This document shows positions 7,842 to 15,955 of a DNA stretch of 19,419 bases, piece by piece. The position numbers were made by a program, and so were the translations under genes. The notes below the pieces were generated by a model. It worked only from the letters and a program-made list of their open reading frames with translations. It made no database searches and was not told where the DNA came from. Location: contig JBHGBF010000083.1 in NCBI GenBank assembly GCA_041946865.1, forward strand, positions 1 to 19,419. Reading direction: 5' to 3'. Position 1 is the stretch's first letter; every line of letters begins with the position of its first letter. The DNA is from RPQK01 sp041946865 (GTDB taxonomy: Bacteria; Acidobacteriota; UBA6911; RPQK01).

Positions 7842-7877
7842 AGTAACGCCCGCTTTCCGGCTGTGAAGAATGCCATC

Positions 7878-7906
7878 ATTCTATCATCCGCGCGGGGAGG
7901 GGTTAA
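7878..7906 (-). promoter_or_regulatory. Predicted sigma70-type promoter of sucA
   Basis: On the minus strand TTAACC (+ strand 7901-7906) is followed after 17 bp by TAGAAT (7878-7883), 4/6 and 5/6 matches to consensus. Predicted transcription start is near 7871, giving a leader of about 50 nt. Confidence 0.45.
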
Positions 7907-7915
7907 GCATGCTTT

Positions 7916-8029
7916 CAGCGGTCAGCTTCAGGAATCCGTTACATTCCTAATGCCTTTCAGCGGTCAGCTGTCAGCGGTCAGCGATCAGCGGTCAGCTTCA
8001 GGAATCCGTTACATTCCTAATGCCTTTCA
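7916..8029. repeat. Two identical 44-bp repeats joined by CAGCGGT heptads
   Basis: Positions 7916-7959 and 7986-8029 are identical over 44 bp, a 70-bp period. Each copy contains an AGGAAT/ATTCCT dyad with a 7-nt spacer (7930-7948 in the first copy). The stretch between copies and the start of each copy read as 7-bp units: CAGCGGT, CAGCTGT, CAGCGGT, CAGCGAT, CAGCGGT. The array could be a paired operator site for the divergent genes, or a minisatellite with no regulatory role. Confidence 0.85.
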
Positions 8030-8050
8030 ATATTTTAAGCTTCCAAGTCT

Positions 8051-8084
8051 TAGCTGAAGACTAACAGCTGACAGCTAACAGCTT
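8051..8084. repeat. Reverse-oriented CAGCTG-type heptad array
   Basis: Read on the minus strand, AGCTGTT, AGCTGTC, AGCTGTT and a diverged unit follow one another with a 7-bp period. The core matches the heptads at 7960-7990 but in opposite orientation, so the two arrays form an inverted pair around the AT-rich centre of the intergenic region. Confidence 0.6.
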
Positions 8085-8113
8085 CTCACGCCGTGATGCG
8101 TCGCCCGGTTCCG

Positions 8114-8143
8114 TTGTCAGGTTCTCTGCCGCTCGGGTATTAT
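8114..8143 (+). promoter_or_regulatory. Predicted sigma70-type promoter of cstA
   Basis: TTGTCA (8114-8119) and TATTAT (8138-8143) each match consensus at 5 of 6 positions with an 18-bp spacer. Transcription would start near 8150, leaving a leader of about 20 nt that contains the AAAGGAG ribosome site. It is the best housekeeping-type promoter in the window. Confidence 0.55.
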
Positions 8144-8169
8144 GAGCCCCTGAACGAAAGGAGATTGCC

Positions 8170-9924
8170 GTGAATATCGCCGTGGTGATGATCGGGTCGT
8201 CGCTGCTCTTGGTTCTCGGATACACGCTTTACAGCCGCTACGTCGCACGCCAGATCGGCGTTGACGAAGATCGTCCAACACCGGCGCTGACGGTCAACGA
8301 TGGTGTTGACTATGTGCCAACCAAGCCGATCGTACTGTTCGGCCATCACTTTGCGGCCATTGCGGCGGCGGGGCCGATTGTCGGTCCGACACTGGCCTTG
8401 CTGTTCGGCTTCATCCCCGCCTGGATCTGGATTGTGTGCGGAGTCATCACCATCGGCGCGGTGCACGATTTCACCGCGCTTTTCGTGGCGGTGCGTGAGG
8501 GGGGCAAGTCAATCGCCGAGGTGGCCCGCCGTACTCTGGGGAAAACCGGCTTTGTTTTCTACGTGCTCTTCGCCATTCTCTTGTGTCTGCTGGTGTGTGC
8601 GGCCTTCCTGCAACTGACTGCCATCGCGCTGACATCCACCTTGCCGCCCGACGATGTAAACATTACTCCCGGGGCGGCGGGCGGGATTCACATGCTCGAT
8701 CAGGGGGGCGAGATGCGGGTCCAGATCGGTGGCGTTGCTTCCATGTCGGTCATCGTCATGACGCTCCTGGCGCCCTTCATTGGATACCTGATCTACAAGC
8801 GCAAGATGAACGTCTGGCTCGTCACGGTCATTGCCTTCGTTGTCTCGATGGCATCGATCGTCTTCGGCTACTATTTCCCGATTACACTTGATCCGATCGC
8901 CTGGATCATCATCATTACCTGCTACGTTTTCGTGGCCGCCTGGATACCGGTGTGGATCATCCTTCAACCGCGCGATTTTGTGAATGCCCAGATCTTGTTT
9001 CTGGGGCTCGCGTCAATGGTGGTTGGTGTAGTCGGAGCAGGTCTTCAGGGCGCCGTGATCAACGTGCCTTCGCTCAACCTGTCCGGCGCCTTGTCAGCGC
9101 CGAACCTGGGAGTATTTTGGCCTTTCCTGTTCATCACGATCGCCTGCGGGGCTTCATCGGGCGCTCACGGGTTGGTTTGCGGCGGCACGTCCTGCAAGCA
9201 GATCTCAAACGAGAGGCACGCCCGCCTTATCGGCTACGGAGGCATGCTGCTCGAAGGGCTGCTGGCGCTGTGCGTGATTCTGCTGATCTCGGGCGGGATG
9301 GACTTCGAGAAGTACAAGAACATCGTCTACCCCGCGACCGGGGGAAGCAATGCCCCGCTGGCGTTTGCGCTCGGCTTGGGAAATATCCTGAACATGAGCC
9401 TCGGCCTGCCGACCGTGCTCGGGACCATCTGGGGGATCCTCCTGCTCGAAGGCTTTCTGGTCACGACAATTGACGCGCTGGTGCGGCTGTCACGGTATCT
9501 GTTCGAGGAACTGTGGATGACGGTACTCGACAATCCGCCGGCCATCCTGCGCAGCCGGATCTTTAACAGCCTTCTGGTGGTAACCGGCTTCTTGACTCTG
9601 ACCTTCACCAACGCGTACTTGAAGATCTGGCCGATCTTCGGCGCCGCCAACCAGTTGCTGGCCGCGCTGACGCTGATTGCCGTCACGGCCTGGCTCGCCC
9701 AAAAGTCTCGAAAATACTGGTTCACAGCCATACCAGCGATCTTTATGCTTGTCACGACGCTGACTGCGCTGGTGATACTGCTGCGGCGGCACCTGACGAC
9801 CTCCAACTACACACTGGCCTTAACGGACATTCTCCTGCTCATTCTTGCCGCCGGCGTAGTGGTTCTGACGTTTCGTTACTTCTACAGTCTGCGGGCCCGC
9901 TTCGCGCTTGAAGCGGCGAAGTGA
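8170..9924 (+). CDS. cstA: CstA-family carbon-starvation membrane transporter
   Basis: Polytopic inner-membrane protein of the CstA/BtsT family, whose studied members import pyruvate and have been linked to peptide use. Residues 1-20 form the first membrane helix. Conserved family stretches are FGHHFAAIAAAGPIVGP (57-73), GAVHDFTALFVAVREGG, QPRDFVNAQ, CGASSGAHGLVCGGTSCKQ and, near the C-terminus, WPIFGAANQLLAA. Many hydrophobic helices follow throughout. At 584 residues it is shorter than E. coli CstA (about 700), in the range of compact homologues; the substrate cannot be read from sequence. The GTG start is chosen because AAAGGAG lies about 6 nt upstream and the first helix begins there. It is followed after 54 bp by glutamate dehydrogenase in the same direction, suggesting co-transcription from the promoter at 8114-8143. 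Confidence 0.93.
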   Translation: MNIAVVMIGSSLLLVLGYTLYSRYVARQIGVDEDRPTPALTVNDGVDYVPTKPIVLFGHHFAAIAAAGPIVGPTLALLFGFIPAWIWIVCGVITIGAVHDFTALFVAVREGGKSIAEVARRTLGKTGFVFYVLFAILLCLLVCAAFLQLTAIALTSTLPPDDVNITPGAAGGIHMLDQGGEMRVQIGGVASMSVIVMTLLAPFIGYLIYKRKMNVWLVTVIAFVVSMASIVFGYYFPITLDPIAWIIIITCYVFVAAWIPVWIILQPRDFVNAQILFLGLASMVVGVVGAGLQGAVINVPSLNLSGALSAPNLGVFWPFLFITIACGASSGAHGLVCGGTSCKQISNERHARLIGYGGMLLEGLLALCVILLISGGMDFEKYKNIVYPATGGSNAPLAFALGLGNILNMSLGLPTVLGTIWGILLLEGFLVTTIDALVRLSRYLFEELWMTVLDNPPAILRSRIFNSLLVVTGFLTLTFTNAYLKIWPIFGAANQLLAALTLIAVTAWLAQKSRKYWFTAIPAIFMLVTTLTALVILLRRHLTTSNYTLALTDILLLILAAGVVVLTFRYFYSLRARFALEAAK

Positions 9925-9978
9925 GAAGCCCTCGTCCTTGGCAAGCTGTGTGATTGCCGAAGTGATAAAATCACGGCC

Positions 9979-12885
9979 ATGAAGAGTCTTGACGAGATTT
10001 CGGAGGGCGGATGTCTTTCACCCGCAGTACTTCAACAGATCGAAGAGAAGATTCTCTCGAACGGTAACTTCACGCGTGAACGGGTCAGGTGCGAGCTCGA
10101 CTGGTTCTGCCGGGAGCTCCACCTCAACCGCTACTACTTCACCACTACGCCGCCGGATCTGATTGCCAGGCACATCGAGTCGTTGCGTGCTGCAGAGATC
10201 ATTGCGGAGAACTCCGGAGAGACGCCGGATCTTCAGCTGGCGAGTGAGCAGCCCAACCAGGCAATCTACCTCGTCGCCGCAGTGGCAGACGCGATTGGCG
10301 AAGTCGAGCGGCGCATTGAGCTGAAATACCCCGTTTGCCGGCTGCAATCCTATCGGACGCGGGGGAAGGCGAACGAAACACCGTTCCGCCTTTACTTCGT
10401 GACGCGCCCGCAGTTTCCCGCCCTCGACCCCGGTGAGAACCTGGAGTTCGAAAAGGCAGGCGACGTGCAGTTCATCCGGCTCAGCCCGGGGTCAACGCTC
10501 CGCCGCTACCGGGAAGCGTGGGAGGCCGTTCGATCCAAGGAAGCGCCATTTATCCACATCAGCGACGCCGGGGACGAGACCCGCATCATGGTCGCGTTGA
10601 AGCAAGACGCATCGAAGCGTTTCCTTTGCGACTTCTCGCATGTCCTCGATACCTACGATCTCCATACTACCCGGAAGTATGTCGAGCCTTTCGCGGACGG
10701 GAAAATTGCGTTCTCTTTCTACCTTGACCAGATTACCGACCAGGAAATGCTCCACAGTCTGGAGCGCGATCTCGGGGCGGTGGTCATCATGCCTTCGAGC
10801 AAGCTCAGCTCGCTTTTCCTGCAACGTGTCTTTTCCGCTCAGGAGACCCTGTACGCGATCGCGGTCGGTCACTTCGCAAACCAGTTCCTGACTTCCGACA
10901 GCGAAGAGTTTCAATCCATCTCCCGGGCCTTGGAAGGCAAGCCCGAGGTGAAAGGCCTGCTGGGAAAGCTGAAAACCAAGCTGGTCAAGGATACCTACAC
11001 CGACAGCCGGATCACCCAGACGATCCTCAAATTCCCGGATATCGCCCGCCTCGCGTTTCAGCAGTTTCGCATCTGGTTCTCACCGGAGTCGACCAACGGC
11101 GACCCGGATGAAATCAGTCGCAAGATCACCGAGCAGATCACCCAGGGCATTTCGTGGGAAGTCGAACGACGGATCATGGAGAGCTTCCTGAAGTTCAACA
11201 GAGTCGTTCTGCGGACCAACTTCTTCAAATCGGATAAGGCCTGCCTGGCCTTTCGTCTGGATGCTTCCCTGCTCGATCCCATCGACTATCCGGAGCGCCC
11301 GTTCGGCATTTTCTACCTGATCGGCAAAGAGTTTCGAGGCTTCCACGTCCGGTTTAAGGACGTCGCTCGTGGCGGAGTCAGGCTGGTCAGAAGCAGGACC
11401 GAAGAGATCTACGATATCAACTCGGATTTCATTTTCGATGAGAACTATAACCTCGCGGCCACGCAGCAGCTGAAGAACAAGGACATCCCGGAAGGCGGTT
11501 CCAAGGGGACCATCCTGCTGCACCTTGATTCTCAGGACAAAGCCGAATCGGCCTTCAGGAACTACATCGACGGTTTGCTCGACTTGCTCATGGTTCCCTC
11601 CCCGGAGATTGTCGACCTTTACGGCAAAGAGGAGATTCTCTTCCTGGGTCCTGATGAGGGCACGGCCGAGTTGATGAACTGGGCCTGCCTGTGGGCCAAA
11701 AAACGCGGCTTTGCGTACTGGAAACCTTTCACCACCGGCAAGTCTCCCTCCCTGGGCGGCATCCCTCATGACAAATACGGAATGACCACCCAGGGCATCA
11801 ACGAGTATGTGGCCGGGGTGTTGAGTCAGCTGGGCCTGAAGGAAGAAGAGGTCACCAAGGTCCAGACGGGCGGCCCTGACGGAGACCTCGGCAGCAACGA
11901 AATCAAAATCACGAAAGACAGGACTGTCGCGGTCGTGGACGGAAGCGGCGTCGCGTACGACCCGCGCGGGCTCGACCGGAAAGAGCTGCTTCGGCTGGCC
12001 GACGCCCGCCAGATGATCCGCCATTTTGACCGGTCACGGCTGTCAACCGATGGGTTTCTGGTTCTTGTGGAAGACCGTGACATCGCCCTTCCCGACGCCA
12101 CTCGTGTGCCCAACGGCGAAGACTTCCGAAACCGTTTTCACCTGCTCCCGTTTGTCAAGGCGGACCTGTTCGTCCCCTGCGGAGGCCGTCCGCGCTCGAT
12201 CAATATCGGGAACTGGAACCAGATGCTGGATGACCGCCGCAAGCCCCGGTTCAAAGCCATCGTCGAAGGGGCCAACCTTTTCATCACGCAGGACGCACGG
12301 CTACGCCTGGAGGAAGCAGGCGTCCTGCTGATCAAGGACGCCTCCGCCAACAAAGGCGGCGTTACCTCATCTTCTCTGGAAGTCCTGGCTTCCCTGGCCC
12401 TGACTGATGCCGAGTACCGCTCCCTGATGATGATTGACGATGGGGTGGTCGGGGATTTCAGGAAGGAGTACGTCAACCAGATTATTCGGAAGATCCGCAG
12501 CAACGCCCGGCTGGAGTTCAACGCTCTGATGGCCGAGCGCAAGCGGTCAAAGACTCCCTGCTCGATCCTTTCCGACGAACTGAGCCGCAAGATCAATACA
12601 CTGGCCGACTCGATCTTGAAGTCCGATCTCTGCTCGGACAAGGAGCTGGTGCGGGCAGTTGTCGCTGACTATTGTCCCGATGTTCTGGTCTCGACTGTCG
12701 GTATCGACACCATTCTGAAGCGCGTGCCGGCCAGCTACATCGCCGCGATCGTCGCGAAGCACCTGGCCAGCACTTATGTCTACGTCAAGGGCCTGCACGC
12801 GGCGGAGGTCGATTTCCTCGACTTCGTCCAGGAAGTCAAAGCAGGCGAGTTGAAAGCTGAAGTGCAGGAGTGTCTGATCAGCTAG
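9979..12885 (+). CDS. NAD-specific glutamate dehydrogenase, large (~110-kDa) class
   Basis: Oxidatively deaminates glutamate to 2-oxoglutarate and ammonium with NAD. The 968 residues exceed the ~450-residue hexameric enzymes and are shorter than the ~1600-residue bacterial GDH180 class; they resemble the yeast Gdh2-like class. Residues 1 to about 400 are the poorly conserved N-terminal region of large GDHs. The catalytic part starts near 440: FHVRFKDVARGGVRL (455-469), LKNKDIPEGGSKGT (498-511, candidate catalytic Lys509), GPDEGTAELM (557-566), TTQGINEYV (603-611). It continues with the Rossmann segment VQTGGPDGDLGSNEI (628-642), then VEGANLFIT and KDASANKGGVTSSSLEVLA. Both halves are intact. 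The ATG lacks an obvious Shine-Dalgarno, and a small GTGAT/ATCAC hairpin (9962-9974) sits just before it. Its product is the substrate of the divergently encoded SucAB, which supports an amino-acid catabolism role. Confidence 0.93.
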   Translation: MKSLDEISEGGCLSPAVLQQIEEKILSNGNFTRERVRCELDWFCRELHLNRYYFTTTPPDLIARHIESLRAAEIIAENSGETPDLQLASEQPNQAIYLVAAVADAIGEVERRIELKYPVCRLQSYRTRGKANETPFRLYFVTRPQFPALDPGENLEFEKAGDVQFIRLSPGSTLRRYREAWEAVRSKEAPFIHISDAGDETRIMVALKQDASKRFLCDFSHVLDTYDLHTTRKYVEPFADGKIAFSFYLDQITDQEMLHSLERDLGAVVIMPSSKLSSLFLQRVFSAQETLYAIAVGHFANQFLTSDSEEFQSISRALEGKPEVKGLLGKLKTKLVKDTYTDSRITQTILKFPDIARLAFQQFRIWFSPESTNGDPDEISRKITEQITQGISWEVERRIMESFLKFNRVVLRTNFFKSDKACLAFRLDASLLDPIDYPERPFGIFYLIGKEFRGFHVRFKDVARGGVRLVRSRTEEIYDINSDFIFDENYNLAATQQLKNKDIPEGGSKGTILLHLDSQDKAESAFRNYIDGLLDLLMVPSPEIVDLYGKEEILFLGPDEGTAELMNWACLWAKKRGFAYWKPFTTGKSPSLGGIPHDKYGMTTQGINEYVAGVLSQLGLKEEEVTKVQTGGPDGDLGSNEIKITKDRTVAVVDGSGVAYDPRGLDRKELLRLADARQMIRHFDRSRLSTDGFLVLVEDRDIALPDATRVPNGEDFRNRFHLLPFVKADLFVPCGGRPRSINIGNWNQMLDDRRKPRFKAIVEGANLFITQDARLRLEEAGVLLIKDASANKGGVTSSSLEVLASLALTDAEYRSLMMIDDGVVGDFRKEYVNQIIRKIRSNARLEFNALMAERKRSKTPCSILSDELSRKINTLADSILKSDLCSDKELVRAVVADYCPDVLVSTVGIDTILKRVPASYIAAIVAKHLASTYVYVKGLHAAEVDFLDFVQEVKAGELKAEVQECLIS

Positions 12886-12905
12886 GTTTCGGCCCTGAAG
12901 GCGAT

Positions 12906-13745
12906 CTACAGGTCCCTTCCGGCGAACTTGCGGACGGCAAGTAAAAGAATGACCGCGGCGTACAGAGCGGCGTAGCCGATCATCATTCCATTGGGCGGCG
13001 AGGCGGATGTGAAGGGCGAGATGCCGAGCGCCTTCACAAGCGGCGATTGAAGCTCGAAGGCCGCGCGCTTCCACAGGGCCTCGCCCGGGAAGAGCAGGCT
13101 CGACACAATACCGACGTTAACCACCGCCGGTTTGCCGGCCACCCAGCCGAACTGCTCGATCCACCCGCCGACAAAGCCGATCCCGTACAGCCCAAAGGCC
13201 AGAACGCCGTTCGCCAGGGTCGACAGGCGGCTGCCGCCGAAAAAGGACAGGTTGAGCAGCAGAATCCCGTTCAGCCAGACGAGCGACAGGCCCAGGAAAG
13301 GCCTCGGCGCATGCTGGCCGGAAATGATCAAGACCACGCCCATAACACCGCCGGCCATCAGCAGGAGGTAGGAAGTCAAGAGCACCAGGAACCCAATCCA
13401 TTTCCCCAGCACGATCTCCCACCGTCTGACCGGTTTCGCCACGAGTGTCTGTACCGTTCCGCTGCCGATCTCACCGGACAGCGTATCGATTGAGGTGAGC
13501 ACCGCCATGGCGATAGTCAGGAAGTTCACAACGTACAGGCCGGCGAGGAGCATGAAGTTCCTCGCTTCTCTCATGGCCATGAGGGACATGACATTCGCGT
13601 GTCGCTGGATGTCCTGATTCAGGTAGTAAAAGCCGACCGAGTAGACAGCAAGAAACAAACCTCCCATGACGAGTGCCGCCAGGACGATTTTTCGCCTGAC
13701 CGCCTCCCGAAGCGTGAGAGCGGCGATAATCCACATCGTCCTCAT
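12906..13745 (-). CDS. ABC-2 type transporter permease
   Basis: Membrane subunit of an ABC exporter, 279 residues. About six hydrophobic segments are visible, near 20-40, 67-87, 115-140, 150-165, 180-200 and 258-275. Between the second and third is the cytoplasmic coupling segment SGEIGSGTVQTLVAKPVRR (89-107), typical of ABC-2/NosY-like permeases (EhxxGTlxxlLskPv). The start codon overlaps the stop of the ATPase gene in an ATGA arrangement, a sign of translational coupling and of forming one transporter. The substrate is unknown. The gene ends 20 bp from the convergent glutamate dehydrogenase stop, with no clear terminator between. Confidence 0.88.
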   Translation of the reverse strand: MRTMWIIAALTLREAVRRKIVLAALVMGGLFLAVYSVGFYYLNQDIQRHANVMSLMAMREARNFMLLAGLYVVNFLTIAMAVLTSIDTLSGEIGSGTVQTLVAKPVRRWEIVLGKWIGFLVLLTSYLLLMAGGVMGVVLIISGQHAPRPFLGLSLVWLNGILLLNLSFFGGSRLSTLANGVLAFGLYGIGFVGGWIEQFGWVAGKPAVVNVGIVSSLLFPGEALWKRAAFELQSPLVKALGISPFTSASPPNGMMIGYAALYAAVILLLAVRKFAGRDL

Positions 13746-14695
13746 AGGCCTACCTCGCTCCCGACGATCTGAACGAACAAATCCTCGAGCGAGACCCGCT
13801 GCGGCGACAGAGAATACACGTCGGCGCCCGATTGGACCAGGAATCGGTGGATATCGGGCAAGCAGGTCTCCTCTGCCAGGGTCATCCGTATAATGTCGCT
13901 CGTTCTATCGACCGTGCCCGACCAGCGTCGTAATCCCTCCAGAGCGGAGGCAGTCAATTTCCGGGCCCGAATTTCCACGTTCAACAAACCATTCATCAGA
14001 GACTTCAGCTGAGACGTCTGGACCACGCGGCCGTGCTTAACGAACGAGACCCGGTCGCAGGTCACTTCCACCTCGCTGAGCAGGTGTGAATTCAGGAAGA
14101 CCGTGGTTCCCCGGCTCTTGATGTCCCGGATGATGTCGCGCACGAGCCGGCGTCCCATGGGATCCAGCCCTGAAGTGGGCTCGTCCAGAAAGACAACTTC
14201 CGGGTCATTGAGCAGGGCCTGTGCAAGGCCGATGCGCTGGAGCATCCCCTTCGAGAACTCCGCAAGCTTCTTCTCGGAATGAGCCGCCAGCCCGACCAGC
14301 TCGAGAAGCTCTCCAACCCGGGACTTCAGCACGGTCTCCTTCATTCCATAGAGTCTTCCATGGACAGAAAGAAACTCGTGCGCCTTCAACCAGTCATGGA
14401 AACGAAAATGCTCAGGGAGGAAACCCACCTTCCGGAGGGCAGCGGGCGTGCCGACCGGCCGTCCGAGGAGGAATCCCTCCCCCGAGGTGGGAGCGCACAG
14501 CCCGAGGAGCATTTTCACCGAGGTGGTTTTGCCGGCGCCGTTCGGGCCCAGAAAGCCGAACACTTCGCCTCGCTCGACGCGCAGTGAAAGGTCCTCGACC
14601 GCTACTTTTTCCCCGAAGGCCTTACGCAGCCCAATAGTCTCGATGGCGGGGTGCGATTGGTCCATATGCGCAAATATTATCGTACCAGCCGTCAT
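13742..14695 (-). CDS. ABC transporter ATP-binding protein
   Basis: Nucleotide-binding subunit that powers the adjacent permease. Motifs: Walker A GPNGAGKTT (50-58), a Q-loop region GFLPEH (91-96) with Glu where many ABCs have Gln, signature FSKGM (147-151), Walker B VVFLDEP (167-173) and the H-loop His204. The ~75 residues after about 240 form the C-terminal extension usual in exporters of the ABC-2 type. Of two in-frame ATGs (14695 and 14665), neither has a convincing ribosome site; the second would place the start about where family members begin. Upstream, an 83-bp gap to the anti-sigma gene contains a small inverted repeat (14726-14731 with 14740-14745). The gene order sigma, anti-sigma, ATPase, permease suggests one regulon or operon. 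Confidence 0.93.
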   Translation of the reverse strand: MTAGTIIFAHMDQSHPAIETIGLRKAFGEKVAVEDLSLRVERGEVFGFLGPNGAGKTTSVKMLLGLCAPTSGEGFLLGRPVGTPAALRKVGFLPEHFRFHDWLKAHEFLSVHGRLYGMKETVLKSRVGELLELVGLAAHSEKKLAEFSKGMLQRIGLAQALLNDPEVVFLDEPTSGLDPMGRRLVRDIIRDIKSRGTTVFLNSHLLSEVEVTCDRVSFVKHGRVVQTSQLKSLMNGLLNVEIRARKLTASALEGLRRWSGTVDRTSDIIRMTLAEETCLPDIHRFLVQSGADVYSLSPQRVSLEDLFVQIVGSEVGL

Positions 14696-14778
14696 TCACA
14701 CACTAGCGGAGGCCTGCACCCACTTACAGGCACGTGGAAGCCTGTGCAGCGCGTGACTGTCAGCAAGAAGCCCGTGCG

Positions 14779-15939
14779 CTACGCCAGCGAGCCGGCGATT
14801 TCGAGCGCTTTGGCCTTGTCTCCCACTCCGTTCAGGCTGTAGATAGTCTCGTTTTTGATCCAGATCAGCAGGAAACGCTCACTGCCGGAATAGCGGATCA
14901 GGTTGCCTTTTACGCCATCCACCATGACAATCTCAGCCGAGGAGACGTTGCGTGGAATGGGGACCAGCATGGTCGTTGTAAAGTCCACAGTCTGGCTGAA
15001 CTCCCTGGCTTCCGACTCGGTCATGCCCATGACCTGGAGCAAAGGAGTGGCGACTTCGTCAATGTTCAGTCCGCCGGGCGCGGAAACCGTAGGCGACAGC
15101 GCCTGAGTCAGCATGAAGCAGCCAGGTCCCAGGTAAAGCCGCCGGCCCGCCTCTCCGGGCAGTCCGAAAGCGCTCTCGGAGCAGTCGCCGAAAAAGCCCA
15201 CAACCGAGGCCTGAAGATCAAAGTTGATCTTTGCTCCGTCCAATGCCGGGGGCAACTCTATGTCCGTATTCCCCATCTCGTCCATGACGGCTCTGACGCG
15301 GGCCAGATCCACATCCATGCTGATTTTGGCGCCCGGCTGAACGTACCACTTGACGGCTTGAAGCGCTCGCGGGACGCGGACCTGTATCCCCGCTTCCTGA
15401 GCGGCCTCGGCCGTAGAGGCAACCGCGTGCCTCTCGCCCTTCGGCTCCACGCGCAGGTCTTTTGCCAGAATCTGGGCCATCTCAGGCGACGAGCGGAGCT
15501 TCCGCATCTGTTGTTCCAGTTTCTGCCCGTCCACGTAGACGGTCTGAATTTCCTGGGCGCGGAACAGGTAAAGGAATCGTCCGGCCAAGGCCCGGACAGG
15601 AGGAACCATCAAGAGCACTGTCACGACTGCAAGCACGAAGAGGGAAGCCCAAACGGGCCGGTACTTTCGGGAAAACGGTTTCTGCCACATATTCGTAATC
15701 TCCATCCGAGTCTCAATACGTTGCTGAATTCGGTTTCGCAGCGAAGCTGCGGTGGGCAAAACGGAACCGGAGTCCAGGATCTCAAAGCAGGCGGCCGTGT
15801 GACGGGCCCGAGCCCGTGCCGCCTCGAGCGCCTCCCGGCAGCTATCACACTCGGTCAGATGCGCCAAGACGCGTGACTGCTCGGCAGGACTCAGCTCCTC
15901 GTCGCGAAAAGCGTGTAGAAGCGCTTGATCGATATGCAT
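14779..15939 (-). CDS. Zinc-finger transmembrane anti-sigma factor
   Basis: Probable membrane-bound regulator that sequesters the ECF sigma factor encoded just upstream. With the start at 15939 the protein has 386 residues. Residues 1-40 are an anti-sigma zinc domain with HLTECDSC (27-34), the HxxxCxxC zinc-binding motif. A single membrane helix follows at about 96-114, then a ~270-residue extracytoplasmic domain I do not recognise with certainty (possibly DUF4367-like at the C-terminal end). The frame is open 44 codons further upstream inside the sigma gene. The ATG at 15939 is preferred because it begins exactly at the zinc domain and has a GAGGAA ribosome site. It starts 16 bp after the sigma stop, the classic sigma/anti-sigma arrangement. 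Confidence 0.85.
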   Translation of the reverse strand: MHIDQALLHAFRDEELSPAEQSRVLAHLTECDSCREALEAARARARHTAACFEILDSGSVLPTAASLRNRIQQRIETRMEITNMWQKPFSRKYRPVWASLFVLAVVTVLLMVPPVRALAGRFLYLFRAQEIQTVYVDGQKLEQQMRKLRSSPEMAQILAKDLRVEPKGERHAVASTAEAAQEAGIQVRVPRALQAVKWYVQPGAKISMDVDLARVRAVMDEMGNTDIELPPALDGAKINFDLQASVVGFFGDCSESAFGLPGEAGRRLYLGPGCFMLTQALSPTVSAPGGLNIDEVATPLLQVMGMTESEAREFSQTVDFTTTMLVPIPRNVSSAEIVMVDGVKGNLIRYSGSERFLLIWIKNETIYSLNGVGDKAKALEIAGSLA

Positions 15940-15955
15940 AATCACGTTCCTCAGA

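Larger units (their letters stand above)
7823..8169. other. 347-bp divergent intergenic region sucA / cstA
   Basis: This stretch has no gene. From left to right it holds the duplicated sucA ribosome-site repeat, the predicted sucA promoter, two identical 44-bp repeats separated by CAGCGGT-type heptads, an AT-rich patch (about 8028-8045), a reverse-oriented heptad array and the predicted cstA promoter. The repeats lie between the two divergent promoters. Confidence 0.8.

Noticed and set aside
7916..8029. Two-repeat CRISPR or attachment-site pair
   Set aside because: The 26 bp between copies is itself heptad repeat, not a unique spacer, and there is no integrase or inserted element.
11080..12024. 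314-codon minus-strand frame inside glutamate dehydrogenase
   Set aside because: Antisense to the catalytic domain, no recognisable domain or ribosome site. The frame at 18291-19202 opposite the oxidoreductase is rejected for the same reason.
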